Source of the DNA: Streptomyces anulatus
GTDB lineage: Bacteria; Actinomycetota; Actinomycetes; Streptomycetales; Streptomycetaceae
Assembly (NCBI RefSeq): GCF_000721175.1
Contig: NZ_JOEZ01000016.1
Location: 62,001-126,000, forward strand
Reading direction: 5' to 3'
Length of the DNA stretch: 64,000 bases
In this document: one piece after another, positions 16,699 through 24,130 of the stretch
How the letters are laid out: the number at the start of each line of letters is the position of its first letter
How positions within the stretch are numbered: position 1 is the first letter of the stretch
Program-made: the position numbers and the translations under genes
The notes under the pieces: model-generated
What the model saw: only the letters and a program-made list of their open reading frames with translations
What the model was told of the DNA's origin: nothing
The model's database searches: none

Positions 16699-17853
16699 GT
16701 GGCAGAGCAGAGGCCGTCGGGCCGCGAGCCGGCAGTGACCGGCGCCCGCAGGGTCGTCGTCAAGATCGGCTCCTCCTCGCTCACCACGGCCTCCGGCGGC
16801 CTCGACGCCGACCGGGTCGACGCCCTCGTCGACGTCCTGGCCAAGGTCAGGGACGGCGGCGAACGCGAGGTCGTCCTCGTCTCCAGCGGAGCCATCGCCG
16901 CCGGACTCGCCCCGCTCGGCCTCGTCCGCAGGCCCAAGGACCTGGCCCGCCAGCAGGCCGCCGCCAGCGTCGGCCAGGGCCTCCTCGTGGCCCGCTACAC
17001 CGCCTCGTTCGCGCGCTACGGCGTCCGCGTCGGCCAGGTGCTCCTCACCGCGGACGACACCAGCCGCCGCGGCCACTACCGCAACGCCTACAGCACCCTG
17101 GACAAGCTCCTGGAGATGGGCGCCGTCCCCGTCGTCAACGAGAACGACACCGTCGCCACCGATGAGATCCGCTTCGGCGACAACGACCGGCTCGCCGCCC
17201 TCGTCGCCCACCTCGTCCACGCCGACCTGCTCGTCCTGCTCTCCGACGTGGACGGCCTCTACGACGGACCGCCCGGCACCCCCGGCGCCTCCCGCATCGC
17301 CGAGGTCACCGGCCCCGAGGACCTGGCGGGCGTCACCATCGGCAGCGCCGGGAAGGCGGGCGTCGGCACCGGCGGCATGGTCACCAAGGTCGACGCCGCC
17401 CGCATCGCCACCGCCGCCGGCGTCCCCGTCGTCCTCACCTCCGCCAGCCGGGCCGCCGACGCGCTCGCGGGCCGCGACACCGGCACGTACTTCCACCGCA
17501 CCGGCCGCCGCTCCGCCGACCGGCTCCTGTGGCTGGCCCACGCCTCCACCCCGCAGGGCGCGCTCACCCTCGACGACGGCGCCGTACGGGCCGTGGTGGA
17601 GCGGCGCACCTCACTGCTGCCCGCCGGAATCTCCGCCGTCGAGGGCGAGTTCAGCGCCGGCGACCCCGTCGAACTGCGCGATCCCCACGGCACCCCGATC
17701 GCCCGCGGACTCGTCAACTTCGACGCGAAGGAGATCCCCCAACTGCTCGGCCGCTCCACCCGGGATCTGGCTCGCGAACTGGGGCCCGCCTACGAGCGCG
17801 AGGTCGTACACAGGGACGATCTGGTCCTCCTCGCGCCGCGCCTCACCCCCTGA
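16699..17853 (+). CDS. proB: Glutamate 5-kinase
   Basis: A protein of 384 residues, the long form with a C-terminal PUA domain. GTG 16699 has GAGGAAG 5 nt upstream. The amino-acid-kinase domain (about 18-262) shows VVVKIGSSSLT, SSGAIAAGL, NENDTVATDEIRFGDND and LLSDVDGLY. The PUA domain (about 285-370) follows. The enzyme phosphorylates glutamate with ATP in the first step of proline synthesis and is normally inhibited by proline through the kinase domain. proA is separated from it by one small gene, so the two are near but not in a tight operon. The upstream wall-polymer genes are cut off by a hairpin. Confidence 0.96.
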   Translation: MAEQRPSGREPAVTGARRVVVKIGSSSLTTASGGLDADRVDALVDVLAKVRDGGEREVVLVSSGAIAAGLAPLGLVRRPKDLARQQAAASVGQGLLVARYTASFARYGVRVGQVLLTADDTSRRGHYRNAYSTLDKLLEMGAVPVVNENDTVATDEIRFGDNDRLAALVAHLVHADLLVLLSDVDGLYDGPPGTPGASRIAEVTGPEDLAGVTIGSAGKAGVGTGGMVTKVDAARIATAAGVPVVLTSASRAADALAGRDTGTYFHRTGRRSADRLLWLAHASTPQGALTLDDGAVRAVVERRTSLLPAGISAVEGEFSAGDPVELRDPHGTPIARGLVNFDAKEIPQLLGRSTRDLARELGPAYEREVVHRDDLVLLAPRLTP

Positions 17854-17913
17854 ATCGGCTGAAAGTCCCGCTCTCCGGCAGGGACCTTCACCAAAACCGC
17901 CCCACGCCCGGCT

Positions 17914-17927
17914 GTGGACTGGTCCAC
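17914..17927. promoter_or_regulatory. Palindrome GTGGAC-TG-GTCCAC before the gene at 17982
   Basis: A perfect 6-bp inverted repeat with a 2-nt centre, overlapped by a second one (CCACT-N4-AGTGG, 17924-17937). It is 55 nt upstream of a gene with an excellent ribosome-binding site. It may be an operator; no regulator is implied. Confidence 0.35.
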
Positions 17928-17981
17928 TTTGTAGTGGGGAAACAGAGGTACCGCACAGCAACACATCACAGGAGGCCGCCG

Positions 17982-18473
17982 GTGAGACGAGCGCGCCCGG
18001 GGGCGCCGCCCCGAGGCACGGCCAACCGCGCCCTGACGAGTGTCGGAGCGGGGGCGGATTTCGACCGGAATCCCCTCCCGTCGGACACCGTCGAACGGGA
18101 GCCGGTCACGACGGCGAAGGAGGAGTCCCCGCAGTCGAAGCTCTGGCACATCACCCTCAGCGTCTCGGGCGCCGAGACTCCGCTCGCCGAGGTCAGACGC
18201 GGCCTGGAACAGCTCGCCCACGACCATCCCTTCCTGCTGACCAGCCGCTACGCCAACGACCACGCGGAGATCCGCTACTGGGAAGAGGCCCGCGATCTGC
18301 ACGACGCGGCCGCGGTCGCGCTGCGGCTGTGGGGCGAGCACCGCTCCAGCGCCCGGCTCCCGCCCTGGGAGATCGTCGGCCTCGAAGTCATCGACCGCGA
18401 GACCTACCACCTGCGGATCGCCGAGGGGTACGGACCGCCGCCCGCGGCCCCCGTCGGCGTGCACCCCTACTGA
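17982..18473 (+). CDS. Conserved hypothetical protein between proB and proA
   Basis: A protein of 163 residues. GTG 17982 is supported by a textbook AGGAGG 6 nt upstream. The first about 45 residues are Arg/Pro/Gly-rich and probably disordered. The folded part starts around SKLWHITLSVSG and continues with LEQLAHDHPFLLTSRYANDHAEIRYWEEARDLHDAAAVALRLW as one mixed alpha/beta domain, ending in a Pro-rich tail. I see no signal peptide, membrane segment or metal motif. I do not recognise the family. The gene lies between proB and proA but has its own upstream palindromes, so a role in proline synthesis is not implied. The disordered N-terminus leaves open that translation really begins further in, though no good start exists there. 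Confidence 0.75.
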   Translation: MRRARPGAPPRGTANRALTSVGAGADFDRNPLPSDTVEREPVTTAKEESPQSKLWHITLSVSGAETPLAEVRRGLEQLAHDHPFLLTSRYANDHAEIRYWEEARDLHDAAAVALRLWGEHRSSARLPPWEIVGLEVIDRETYHLRIAEGYGPPPAAPVGVHPY

Positions 18474-18552
18474 CCCCGGGGTGACTCGGGGGTGGTCCGG
18501 GGGCGTCCGCCCCTCGGGTCGGCCGTCTCGCATCACGGGATATGTACCGGAT

Positions 18553-18581
18553 GCCCGCAGAGCGCGCATTACTCTGCGGGC
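18553..18581 (+). promoter_or_regulatory. Hairpin ending exactly at the proA start codon
   Basis: 18553-18562 and 18572-18581 are perfect complements (10 bp) around a 9-nt loop. The stem ends at the base before ATG 18582. No Shine-Dalgarno sequence lies outside it. The only purine-rich part of the leader is inside the stem. Confidence 0.55.
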
Positions 18582-19865
18582 ATGACCACGCTCTCGCCCT
18601 ACGACAACCTCTCCCCGGTCGCGCAGACCGCCTACCGGGCCCGTGCCGCCGCCGCCGACATCGCGCCACTTCCACGCGCGGCCAAGGACGACGCACTGCT
18701 GGCCATCGCCGACGCCCTCGAAGTGCGCACGAGCGAGATCGTCGAGGCCAACGCGGAGGACGTCGAGCGCGCCCGCGAGGCCGGGACGAGCGAAGGCATC
18801 ATCGACCGCCTCACCCTCACCCCGGAACGCATCCGCGCCATCGCCGCCGACGTACGGGACGTGGCCGCGCTGCCCGACCCGGTCGGCGAAGTGGTGCGCG
18901 GCTCGACCCTGCCCAACGGCATCGACCTCCGCCAGGTGCGGGTCCCGCTCGGTGTCGTCGGCATCATCTACGAGGCCCGGCCCAACGTCACCGTCGACGC
19001 GGCCGCCCTCTGCCTGAAGTCCGGCAACGCGGTCCTGCTGCGCGGCTCCTCCTCCGCCTACGCCTCCAACACCGCCCTCGTCCGGGTCCTGCGCGACGCG
19101 GTCGGCGGCTCCGGACTGCCGGCCGACGCGGTGCAGCTCGTCCCGGGCGAGAGCCGCGAATCCGTATCGGAACTGATGCGGGCCCGCGGCCTGGTCGACG
19201 TCCTCATCCCGCGCGGCGGCGCCTCGCTGATCCGCACGGTCGTCGAGCAGTCCACCGTCCCCGTCATCGAGACGGGCACCGGCAACTGCCACGTCTACGT
19301 CGACGCGCAGACGGACCTGGCCATGGCGGTCGACATCCTGATCAACTCCAAGGCCCAGCGCCCCAGCGTCTGCAACGCGGCCGAGACCCTGCTCGTCCAC
19401 AAGGACGTGGCGGACGCCTTCCTGCCGCTCGCCCTGGACGCGCTGGCCGAGGCCGGGGTCACGGTCCACGGCGACGAGCGGGTGCTCGCCCACGCCGGGT
19501 CCACCAAGGCCACGGTGGTCCCGGCGACGACGGAGGACTGGGAGACGGAGTACCTCTCCTACGACATCGCGGCGGCGGTCGTCGACTCCCTGGACGCGGC
19601 GGTCGCCCACATCCGGCTCTGGTCCTCCGGCCACACCGAGGCGATCGTCACCACCTCGCAGGCCGCCGCCCGCCGGTTCACCCGATTGGTCGATTCGACC
19701 ACGGTCGCCGTGAACGCCTCCACCCGCTTCACGGACGGCGGGCAGTTCGGCTTCGGCGCCGAGATCGGCATCTCCACGCAGAAGCTGCACGCCCGCGGTC
19801 CGATGGGCCTGCCCGAGCTGACGTCGACGAAGTACATCGTCACGGGGGACGGGCACATCCGCTAG
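18582..19865 (+). CDS. proA: Glutamate-5-semialdehyde dehydrogenase (gamma-glutamyl phosphate reductase)
   Basis: A protein of 427 residues from ATG 18582. It carries out the second step of proline synthesis, the NADPH reduction of glutamyl 5-phosphate to the semialdehyde. Family landmarks are [28 protein letters not shown], cut here by residue ([11 protein letters not shown], then [12 protein letters not shown]), [14 protein letters not shown], the catalytic cysteine in [12 protein letters not shown] (about 264) and the C-terminal [21 protein letters not shown] block (seen as [14 protein letters not shown]). Length is normal. The upstream gene ends at 18473 and a hairpin abuts the start codon, so proA may be expressed separately from proB and controlled at initiation. 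Confidence 0.96.
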   Translation: MTTLSPYDNLSPVAQTAYRARAAAADIAPLPRAAKDDALLAIADALEVRTSEIVEANAEDVERAREAGTSEGIIDRLTLTPERIRAIAADVRDVAALPDPVGEVVRGSTLPNGIDLRQVRVPLGVVGIIYEARPNVTVDAAALCLKSGNAVLLRGSSSAYASNTALVRVLRDAVGGSGLPADAVQLVPGESRESVSELMRARGLVDVLIPRGGASLIRTVVEQSTVPVIETGTGNCHVYVDAQTDLAMAVDILINSKAQRPSVCNAAETLLVHKDVADAFLPLALDALAEAGVTVHGDERVLAHAGSTKATVVPATTEDWETEYLSYDIAAAVVDSLDAAVAHIRLWSSGHTEAIVTTSQAAARRFTRLVDSTTVAVNASTRFTDGGQFGFGAEIGISTQKLHARGPMGLPELTSTKYIVTGDGHIR

Positions 19866-19913
19866 GGCGGGCTCGGCGGCGTCTGGTGCGTGCGATCGCA
19901 AGGCGGAGGGTCG

Positions 19914-19965
19914 CCCCGATACTGGATGTATCGGGGTGATCCCGACAACGCGGCGAGCGTGCTCC
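19914..19965. repeat. Dispersed palindromic element, copy B, overlapping a gene start
   Basis: 19914-19922 and 19928-19936 are perfect 9-nt complements around TGGAT, so the hairpin contains the ATG at 19926. It is followed by GCGGCGAG and GTGC-CCGG stretches in the same order as in copy A (8064-8175, opposite orientation). Confidence 0.6.
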
Positions 19966-20519
19966 CGGACGGCTGGGAGCCCGACGACGACCGCGGGGGC
20001 GCGGACGAGGACTTCGCCTCCGTGGTGTTCGACGAGGACTTCGTCCGGTCGGCGCCCGTCCATGAGCCCACCGCCGTGGAGCGCCTGCTCGCCGCCGCCG
20101 AGGCCCGCGCCGAGGCCGACGCGGCCCGTGCCCGCCGGAGCCGTCGCGCCGACGACGGATACGGCCCCTACGGCCGCACCCGGGGCTACCACGACCCCCA
20201 CGACCTCGACTACGACCCGGACCACGGCGTCGGGGGCGACGACCCCGCCCCGGGCCCCTACGGCCGCCACGGCGGCTCCCTGCGCCCCTACCGCAACTCC
20301 GCCCGCTGGCACCGCCCGGTCGCCTGGCTGCTGGCTGTGGTGATGGGCGTCGGCCTGGTCTCCCTCGCCTTCAGCGCGGTCCACCGGGGCGCCTCGAACA
20401 ACCGTCAGGACCAGGTGCCGCCGCCCGCCACCAGCGGCGTGGACAAGCCCGGGGCCGTCCCGTCGGCCTCCGCGGACTACTCCCGCCCCGCGGTCTCCGC
20501 CGAGCCCCGGGTGCCCTGA
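19926..20519 (+). CDS. Single-pass membrane protein with FDExFV motif (hypothetical)
   Basis: A protein of 197 residues from ATG 19926. GTG 19890 would add 12 residues; neither has an ideal ribosome-binding site. An acidic cytoplasmic N-terminus carries SVVFDEDFVRSAPVHEP, followed by an Ala/Glu/Arg helix and a Gly/Tyr/Asp/His-rich linker. One membrane segment, VAWLLAVVMGVGLVSLAFSA (about 132-151), precedes a short Pro/Ser-rich outer tail. The VFDExFVxxA motif recurs in the next gene, so the two are partial paralogues. The first residues are encoded inside a palindromic repeat element. No enzymatic motif is visible. Function unknown; a small membrane scaffold or signalling partner is conceivable. 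Confidence 0.7.
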   Translation: MYRGDPDNAASVLPDGWEPDDDRGGADEDFASVVFDEDFVRSAPVHEPTAVERLLAAAEARAEADAARARRSRRADDGYGPYGRTRGYHDPHDLDYDPDHGVGGDDPAPGPYGRHGGSLRPYRNSARWHRPVAWLLAVVMGVGLVSLAFSAVHRGASNNRQDQVPPPATSGVDKPGAVPSASADYSRPAVSAEPRVP

Positions 20520-20729
20520 GTCCTCCCCCCTCACATCACCCGTTCGCCGATGGCCGCCCCCTTCGCCCTCGCACTTCCCGGCGGTCTCAGCGTTTACGCA
20601 GACCGCAATCGACCTACCCTGAGGATGTGACCCCTCGTTCCCAGGGGGGCTTCTCGCTGCCGGACGCCGCTCGGCCGAAGCAGACCGTTGCGCACCGAAC
20701 CGACCGGTGTGGAGATCGGGAGAGAAGTC

Positions 20730-21872
20730 ATGACAGGCCGCTCAGAACCGCCGGACGGCCCGCCCGAGAACCCCGCGGGCGGCGAGGACGAATACCGCTC
20801 GCTCGTCTTCGACGAGTCGTTCGTCCAGGCTGCCCGGTTGCAGGAGTACTCGGCGCAGGAACGGATGGGCGAGCACGCCCGTGCCGTCCGCACACTGCCC
20901 GAGGCGCAGGTCACCGTCCGAAGCGGCGGCTCCCGGGCCGCCATAGCCCTGGTCGTCCTCATCGCCCTGGCCTTCGCCGTGGCCGTCTACATCGGATTCC
21001 GGAGCCCCTACCCCCAGCCGGCCCCCCGACGCGCCGAACCCCTGCGGACCACCGTCGTCCCCCTGGCCCCCCGGGGCGCCGTACCGGGCGGGTCACCCGA
21101 GCGGCTGTACCGGGCCGAGCCGGTCTCCGGATTCCGCACGGGCGCGGCAGGCATCAACTTCCCCGCCGTGGAGCGCACCCAGAACTTCTCCGACAGCCAG
21201 ATCACCGCCGCTCTCGCCACGGTCAAGGACTACCTGGTGGAGTCGTCCCTGAACCCCGACGTCCTCACCGGCTCCGTACGCCGGCCCGTCGAGCACCTCC
21301 TCGACCCGGACCAGCGCGCCCAGTTCGAACAGAGCTTGAGCAAGCCGGCGGACGACGGGAGCCACGCGGCCACCGGCTGGCTCGTGCGCTTCGACCCGGC
21401 GCAGGTGGAGCTCGCGGACCCGCAGATCCGGGTCAAGGGCACCCTCCGCTACGAGGAGGAGGCGGCGGGCGCCCTCGGCGTCATCTCGGACCACACCTTC
21501 ACCTACGCCCTGCGCCCGGCGGACGGCCCCCACCGGGAGGACGGAGCGTCCCTGTTCACCGTGCGGCGCGAGCTGCACTTCCGCTTCGACCGGGAGGACC
21601 TGCGACTGCACCGCCTGGAGGTGCGCACCGCCTACGTCCAGGCAGGGCCGCAGTCCTGCTCGGCCGACGCGACCGGGATGCTCCGCCCGCTCCTCGCCGG
21701 GGAGCGGGCGGACGCCCGCGGACCCGCCGCCACCGACCCGTACGCCACGGGCCGGCCCACGGCGGCGCTCTGCGGAACCCTGGCGGCCGTCAGCTCCCCG
21801 ACGGCCCCGACGTCCCCGAGCTCCCCTCCTCAGGGTCCTCACGGCGGCCCGACGTCCCGTCCCCGCCCGTAG
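20730..21872 (+). CDS. Single-pass membrane protein with FDESFV motif and extracytoplasmic domain (hypothetical)
   Basis: A protein of 380 residues from ATG 20730, with GGGAGAG upstream. The N-terminal cytoplasmic part has RSLVFDESFVQAARLQEYSA followed by a helix with the same register as the preceding gene's motif. One membrane segment (AAIALVVLIALAFAVAVYI, about 70-90) leads to an outer domain of about 230 residues with TAALATVKDYLVESSLNPDVLTG-type helices and beta-strands, including the paired cysteines in QSCSADAT and ALCGTL. It ends in a Pro/Ser tail. I do not know the family's function. The last 83 bp overlap the end of the M48 protease gene on the other strand. Confidence 0.75.
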   Translation: MTGRSEPPDGPPENPAGGEDEYRSLVFDESFVQAARLQEYSAQERMGEHARAVRTLPEAQVTVRSGGSRAAIALVVLIALAFAVAVYIGFRSPYPQPAPRRAEPLRTTVVPLAPRGAVPGGSPERLYRAEPVSGFRTGAAGINFPAVERTQNFSDSQITAALATVKDYLVESSLNPDVLTGSVRRPVEHLLDPDQRAQFEQSLSKPADDGSHAATGWLVRFDPAQVELADPQIRVKGTLRYEEEAAGALGVISDHTFTYALRPADGPHREDGASLFTVRRELHFRFDREDLRLHRLEVRTAYVQAGPQSCSADATGMLRPLLAGERADARGPAATDPYATGRPTAALCGTLAAVSSPTAPTSPSSPPQGPHGGPTSRPRP

Positions 21873-22947
21873 CGGAATCGCCGGCCGGGCCCTGCGGTCC
21901 GCCCTTCGCACCCCCGGTACCGGCCCCGGCTCCGGTGAACTTGTCGCGCAGTTTGCCGCCCAGGTCTCCCGCGCCGCCGGCGATGTCGCCCACGAGCTTC
22001 ATCAGCGGGTCCTTGCTGGTGCGCACCGTGTCCGCGTAGTGCGAGGCGGACTCCCGGAACGAGTCGGTCACCGAGGTGTCCTTGTCCTCGTCGCGCCGCG
22101 GGTAGTGACCGTCCATGATCCGCTGGAAGTCGCGGGTCTCCGACCACTTCTTCAGCTCGGCGGCCCGCACGGTGGTGAACGGGTGCGTCCGGGGCAGCAC
22201 ATTGAGGATCTTGAGCACGGAGTCGCGGAGGTCGCCGCCCTTCTCGTACTCGTCGGCCTGGGCGAGGAAGGCGTCCACGTTCATCTCGTGGAGGTGATTG
22301 CCGCCCGCGATCTTCATCAGGCCGCGCATGGAAGCCGTGATGTCCTGGCCGACCAGCAGCCCGGCCCGGTCCGCGGACAGCTCCGACTTGCGGAACCACT
22401 CGCGCAGCGCCGTCACTATCGCCATGACCGCCACATTGCCCAGCGGGATCCAGGCGACCTTCACGGCGAGGTTCGTCAGGAACAGCAGTATCGTCCGGTA
22501 CACGGAGTGGCCGGAGAGCGCGTGGCCCACCTCGTGGCCCACCACCGCCCGCATCTCCTCCTCGTCGAGCAGCTCGACCAGGCCGGTGGTGACCACGATG
22601 ATCGGCTCGTCGAGCCCGATGCACATGGCGTTGGGCTGCGGGTCCTGCTTCACGTACATCGGCGGGACCTTCTCCAGGTCCAGGATGTAACACGCGTCCC
22701 GCAGCATGTCGTTGAGGTGGGCGAACTGAGCGTCGCTCACCCGCACGGAGTCGGAGAGGAAGAGCAGCCGCAGGCTGCGCTCCGGGAGCAGCCCGCTGAG
22801 CGCCTTGAACACGGTGTCGAACCCGGTCAGCTTGCGCAGGGCCACCAGGGCCGAGCGGTCGGCGGGGTGCTCGTAGGCCCGGGAGGAGATCCCGGGGAAT
22901 CGCCGGCGCTGCCTGCTCGGCACGTTCTCGTGACTGCTGTCGGTCAT
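21790..22947 (-). CDS. M48-family zinc metalloprotease (HtpX-like)
   Basis: A protein of 385 residues. ATG 22947 has a G-run ribosome-binding site. The zinc motif HEVGH sits at about 139-143 (AVVGHEVGHALSGHS), and the third ligand is the Glu in RKSELSADRAGLL (about 190). Two hydrophobic stretches flank it (YRTILLFLTNLAVKVAWIPLGNVAVMA). Together these are typical of membrane M48 peptidases that clear damaged or misfolded membrane proteins. A Gly/Ser/Thr-rich C-terminal tail of about 60 residues is low-complexity. The gene is transcribed towards the FDESFV gene, and their 3' ends overlap by 83 bp without room for a terminator. Confidence 0.88.
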   Translation of the reverse strand: MTDSSHENVPSRQRRRFPGISSRAYEHPADRSALVALRKLTGFDTVFKALSGLLPERSLRLLFLSDSVRVSDAQFAHLNDMLRDACYILDLEKVPPMYVKQDPQPNAMCIGLDEPIIVVTTGLVELLDEEEMRAVVGHEVGHALSGHSVYRTILLFLTNLAVKVAWIPLGNVAVMAIVTALREWFRKSELSADRAGLLVGQDITASMRGLMKIAGGNHLHEMNVDAFLAQADEYEKGGDLRDSVLKILNVLPRTHPFTTVRAAELKKWSETRDFQRIMDGHYPRRDEDKDTSVTDSFRESASHYADTVRTSKDPLMKLVGDIAGGAGDLGGKLRDKFTGAGAGTGGAKGGPQGPAGDSATGGDGTSGRREDPEEGSSGTSGPSGS

Positions 22948-23057
22948 GGATGGCCCCCTGTTCGTACGAGACGTTGCTCGTCCCCCGGACAAAACCCCAG
23001 CGTATGCGCTGGCGCTACGGTGTGCGGGGGCTGTGGATAACTTTGAGGAGCGCCCGA

Positions 23058-23210
23058 ATGCCGCACACCGACGTACTGCTCGCCGCCGCGTCCCAGGAGC
23101 CGGGACCGGGCGGCACCCTCCGGATCGTGCTGCTCGTCTCGATCCTCGGCACGGTGCTGCTCGCCTGGTTCCTGCTGCGTGGGTACCGCAACGACGACAA
23201 CAACGACTGA
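23058..23210 (+). CDS. Small single-pass membrane protein (50 aa, hypothetical)
   Basis: A protein of 50 residues with GAGGAG 7 nt before ATG 23058. An N-terminal MPHTDVLLAAASQEPG is followed by one membrane segment (LRIVLLVSILGTVLLAWFLL) and a charged, Asn/Asp-rich tail RGYRNDDNND. It is the first of two consecutive tiny membrane proteins before nadD and is divergent from the M48 protease. The good ribosome-binding site and clean topology support a real gene. Function unknown. Confidence 0.7.
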   Translation: MPHTDVLLAAASQEPGPGGTLRIVLLVSILGTVLLAWFLLRGYRNDDNND

Positions 23211-23294
23211 GTCGCCGTGAGCGTGCCCGAGGGTCCCGCATACGATGTGACCGACGTCTTCCTTCCGATTCACGATCGATAGGTCCTGCCGAAG

Positions 23295-23456
23295 ATGAGC
23301 CTCACGAGCACCGCACACCAGCTGGTCACTCTCGCCTCCGAGGGCGGCGAGGGCGGCAACCACGAAAGTCTCAACCCCTACCTCGTCGGCGCCGGGGCCT
23401 TCCTCGCGCTGATGTTCCTGCTGTGGGTCACCACCCGCTTCAACCGCGACCGCTGA
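23295..23456 (+). CDS. Small single-pass membrane protein (53 aa, hypothetical)
   Basis: A protein of 53 residues from ATG 23295: [18 protein letters not shown], a Gly/Glu/Asn/His stretch, then [21 protein letters not shown] as a membrane segment and a basic NRDR end. The ribosome-binding site is weak (GAAG close to the ATG). The layout (short polar N-terminus, one helix, charged tail) mirrors the 50-residue protein just upstream, though the sequences are not obviously related. It precedes nadD by 37 nt and may be co-transcribed. Function unknown. Confidence 0.65.
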   Translation: MSLTSTAHQLVTLASEGGEGGNHESLNPYLVGAGAFLALMFLLWVTTRFNRDR

Positions 23457-23493
23457 GTCGGGGCGTACAGCTGTGCCAGTAGGCTCTGCACGC

Positions 23494-24111
23494 ATGGGAG
23501 AGCAGGAAGTGCCTACCGGCCCCGGCAAACGCCGTATCGGCGTGATGGGCGGGACATTCGACCCGATCCACCATGGACACCTGGTGGCGGCCAGTGAAGT
23601 GGCCGCCCAGTTCCGTCTCGACGAGGTCGTCTTCGTCCCCACCGGGCAGCCTTGGCAGAAGAGCCACAAGAAGGTCTCCCCGGCCGAGGACCGCTACCTG
23701 ATGACGGTCATCGCCACCGCGTCCAATCCGCAGTTCTCCGTCAGCCGCAGTGACATCGACCGTGGCGGACCGACGTACACCATCGATACGCTGCGGGACC
23801 TGCGTGAGGTCCACGGCGAGGCGGACCTCTTCTTCATCACCGGCGCCGACGCGTTGTCCCAGATCCTCACCTGGCGCGACGCGGAGGAGCTGTTCTCGCT
23901 CTCCCACTTCATCGGTGTGACCCGCCCGGGTCATGTGCTCACGGACGACGGGCTGCCCGTGGGCGGCGTCTCCCTCGTGGAGGTGCCCGCGCTGGCGATC
24001 TCGTCCACGGACTGTCGTGAGAGGGTCGCGCAGGGGGAGCCGGTCTGGTACCTGGTGCCGGACGGCGTGGTCCGCTACATCGACAAGCGCCAGCTGTACC
24101 GCGGCGAATGA
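23494..24111 (+). CDS. nadD: Nicotinate-nucleotide adenylyltransferase
   Basis: A protein of 205 residues from ATG 23494; GTG 23473 would add 7 residues. It joins nicotinate mononucleotide with ATP to give deaminated NAD. The nucleotidyltransferase motif [12 protein letters not shown] (about 18-29) and the closing [10 protein letters not shown] (ISSTxxR, binding ATP phosphates) are intact. [10 protein letters not shown] and [12 protein letters not shown] are further family blocks. It is followed after 19 nt by the LCP gene and then rsfS, the common actinobacterial order. Confidence 0.95.
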   Translation: MGEQEVPTGPGKRRIGVMGGTFDPIHHGHLVAASEVAAQFRLDEVVFVPTGQPWQKSHKKVSPAEDRYLMTVIATASNPQFSVSRSDIDRGGPTYTIDTLRDLREVHGEADLFFITGADALSQILTWRDAEELFSLSHFIGVTRPGHVLTDDGLPVGGVSLVEVPALAISSTDCRERVAQGEPVWYLVPDGVVRYIDKRQLYRGE

Positions 24112-24130
24112 GCCACGGAGAGGGGCACCG

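Noticed and set aside
13656..16937. A 1093-codon open frame on the minus strand opposite the TagF-like gene and proB
   Set aside because: It is an artefact of high third-position GC. Its translation is Val/Gly/Ala/Asp/Arg noise without domains, while the plus-strand genes have complete family motifs. The same applies to long minus-strand frames at 1884-3977, 3547-4800, 6579-8234, 9907-12321, 44194-46134 and 46211-48364.
17790..20534. A 914-codon minus-strand frame across proB, proA and neighbours
   Set aside because: It runs through three well-supported plus-strand genes with intact motifs and has no recognisable domain or ribosome-binding site.
20627..22039. A 470-codon plus-strand frame overlapping the FDESFV gene in another frame
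   Set aside because: The translation is Arg/Pro/Gly-rich shadow sequence. The frame starting at 20730 has a ribosome-binding site, a membrane segment and a motif shared with its neighbour.
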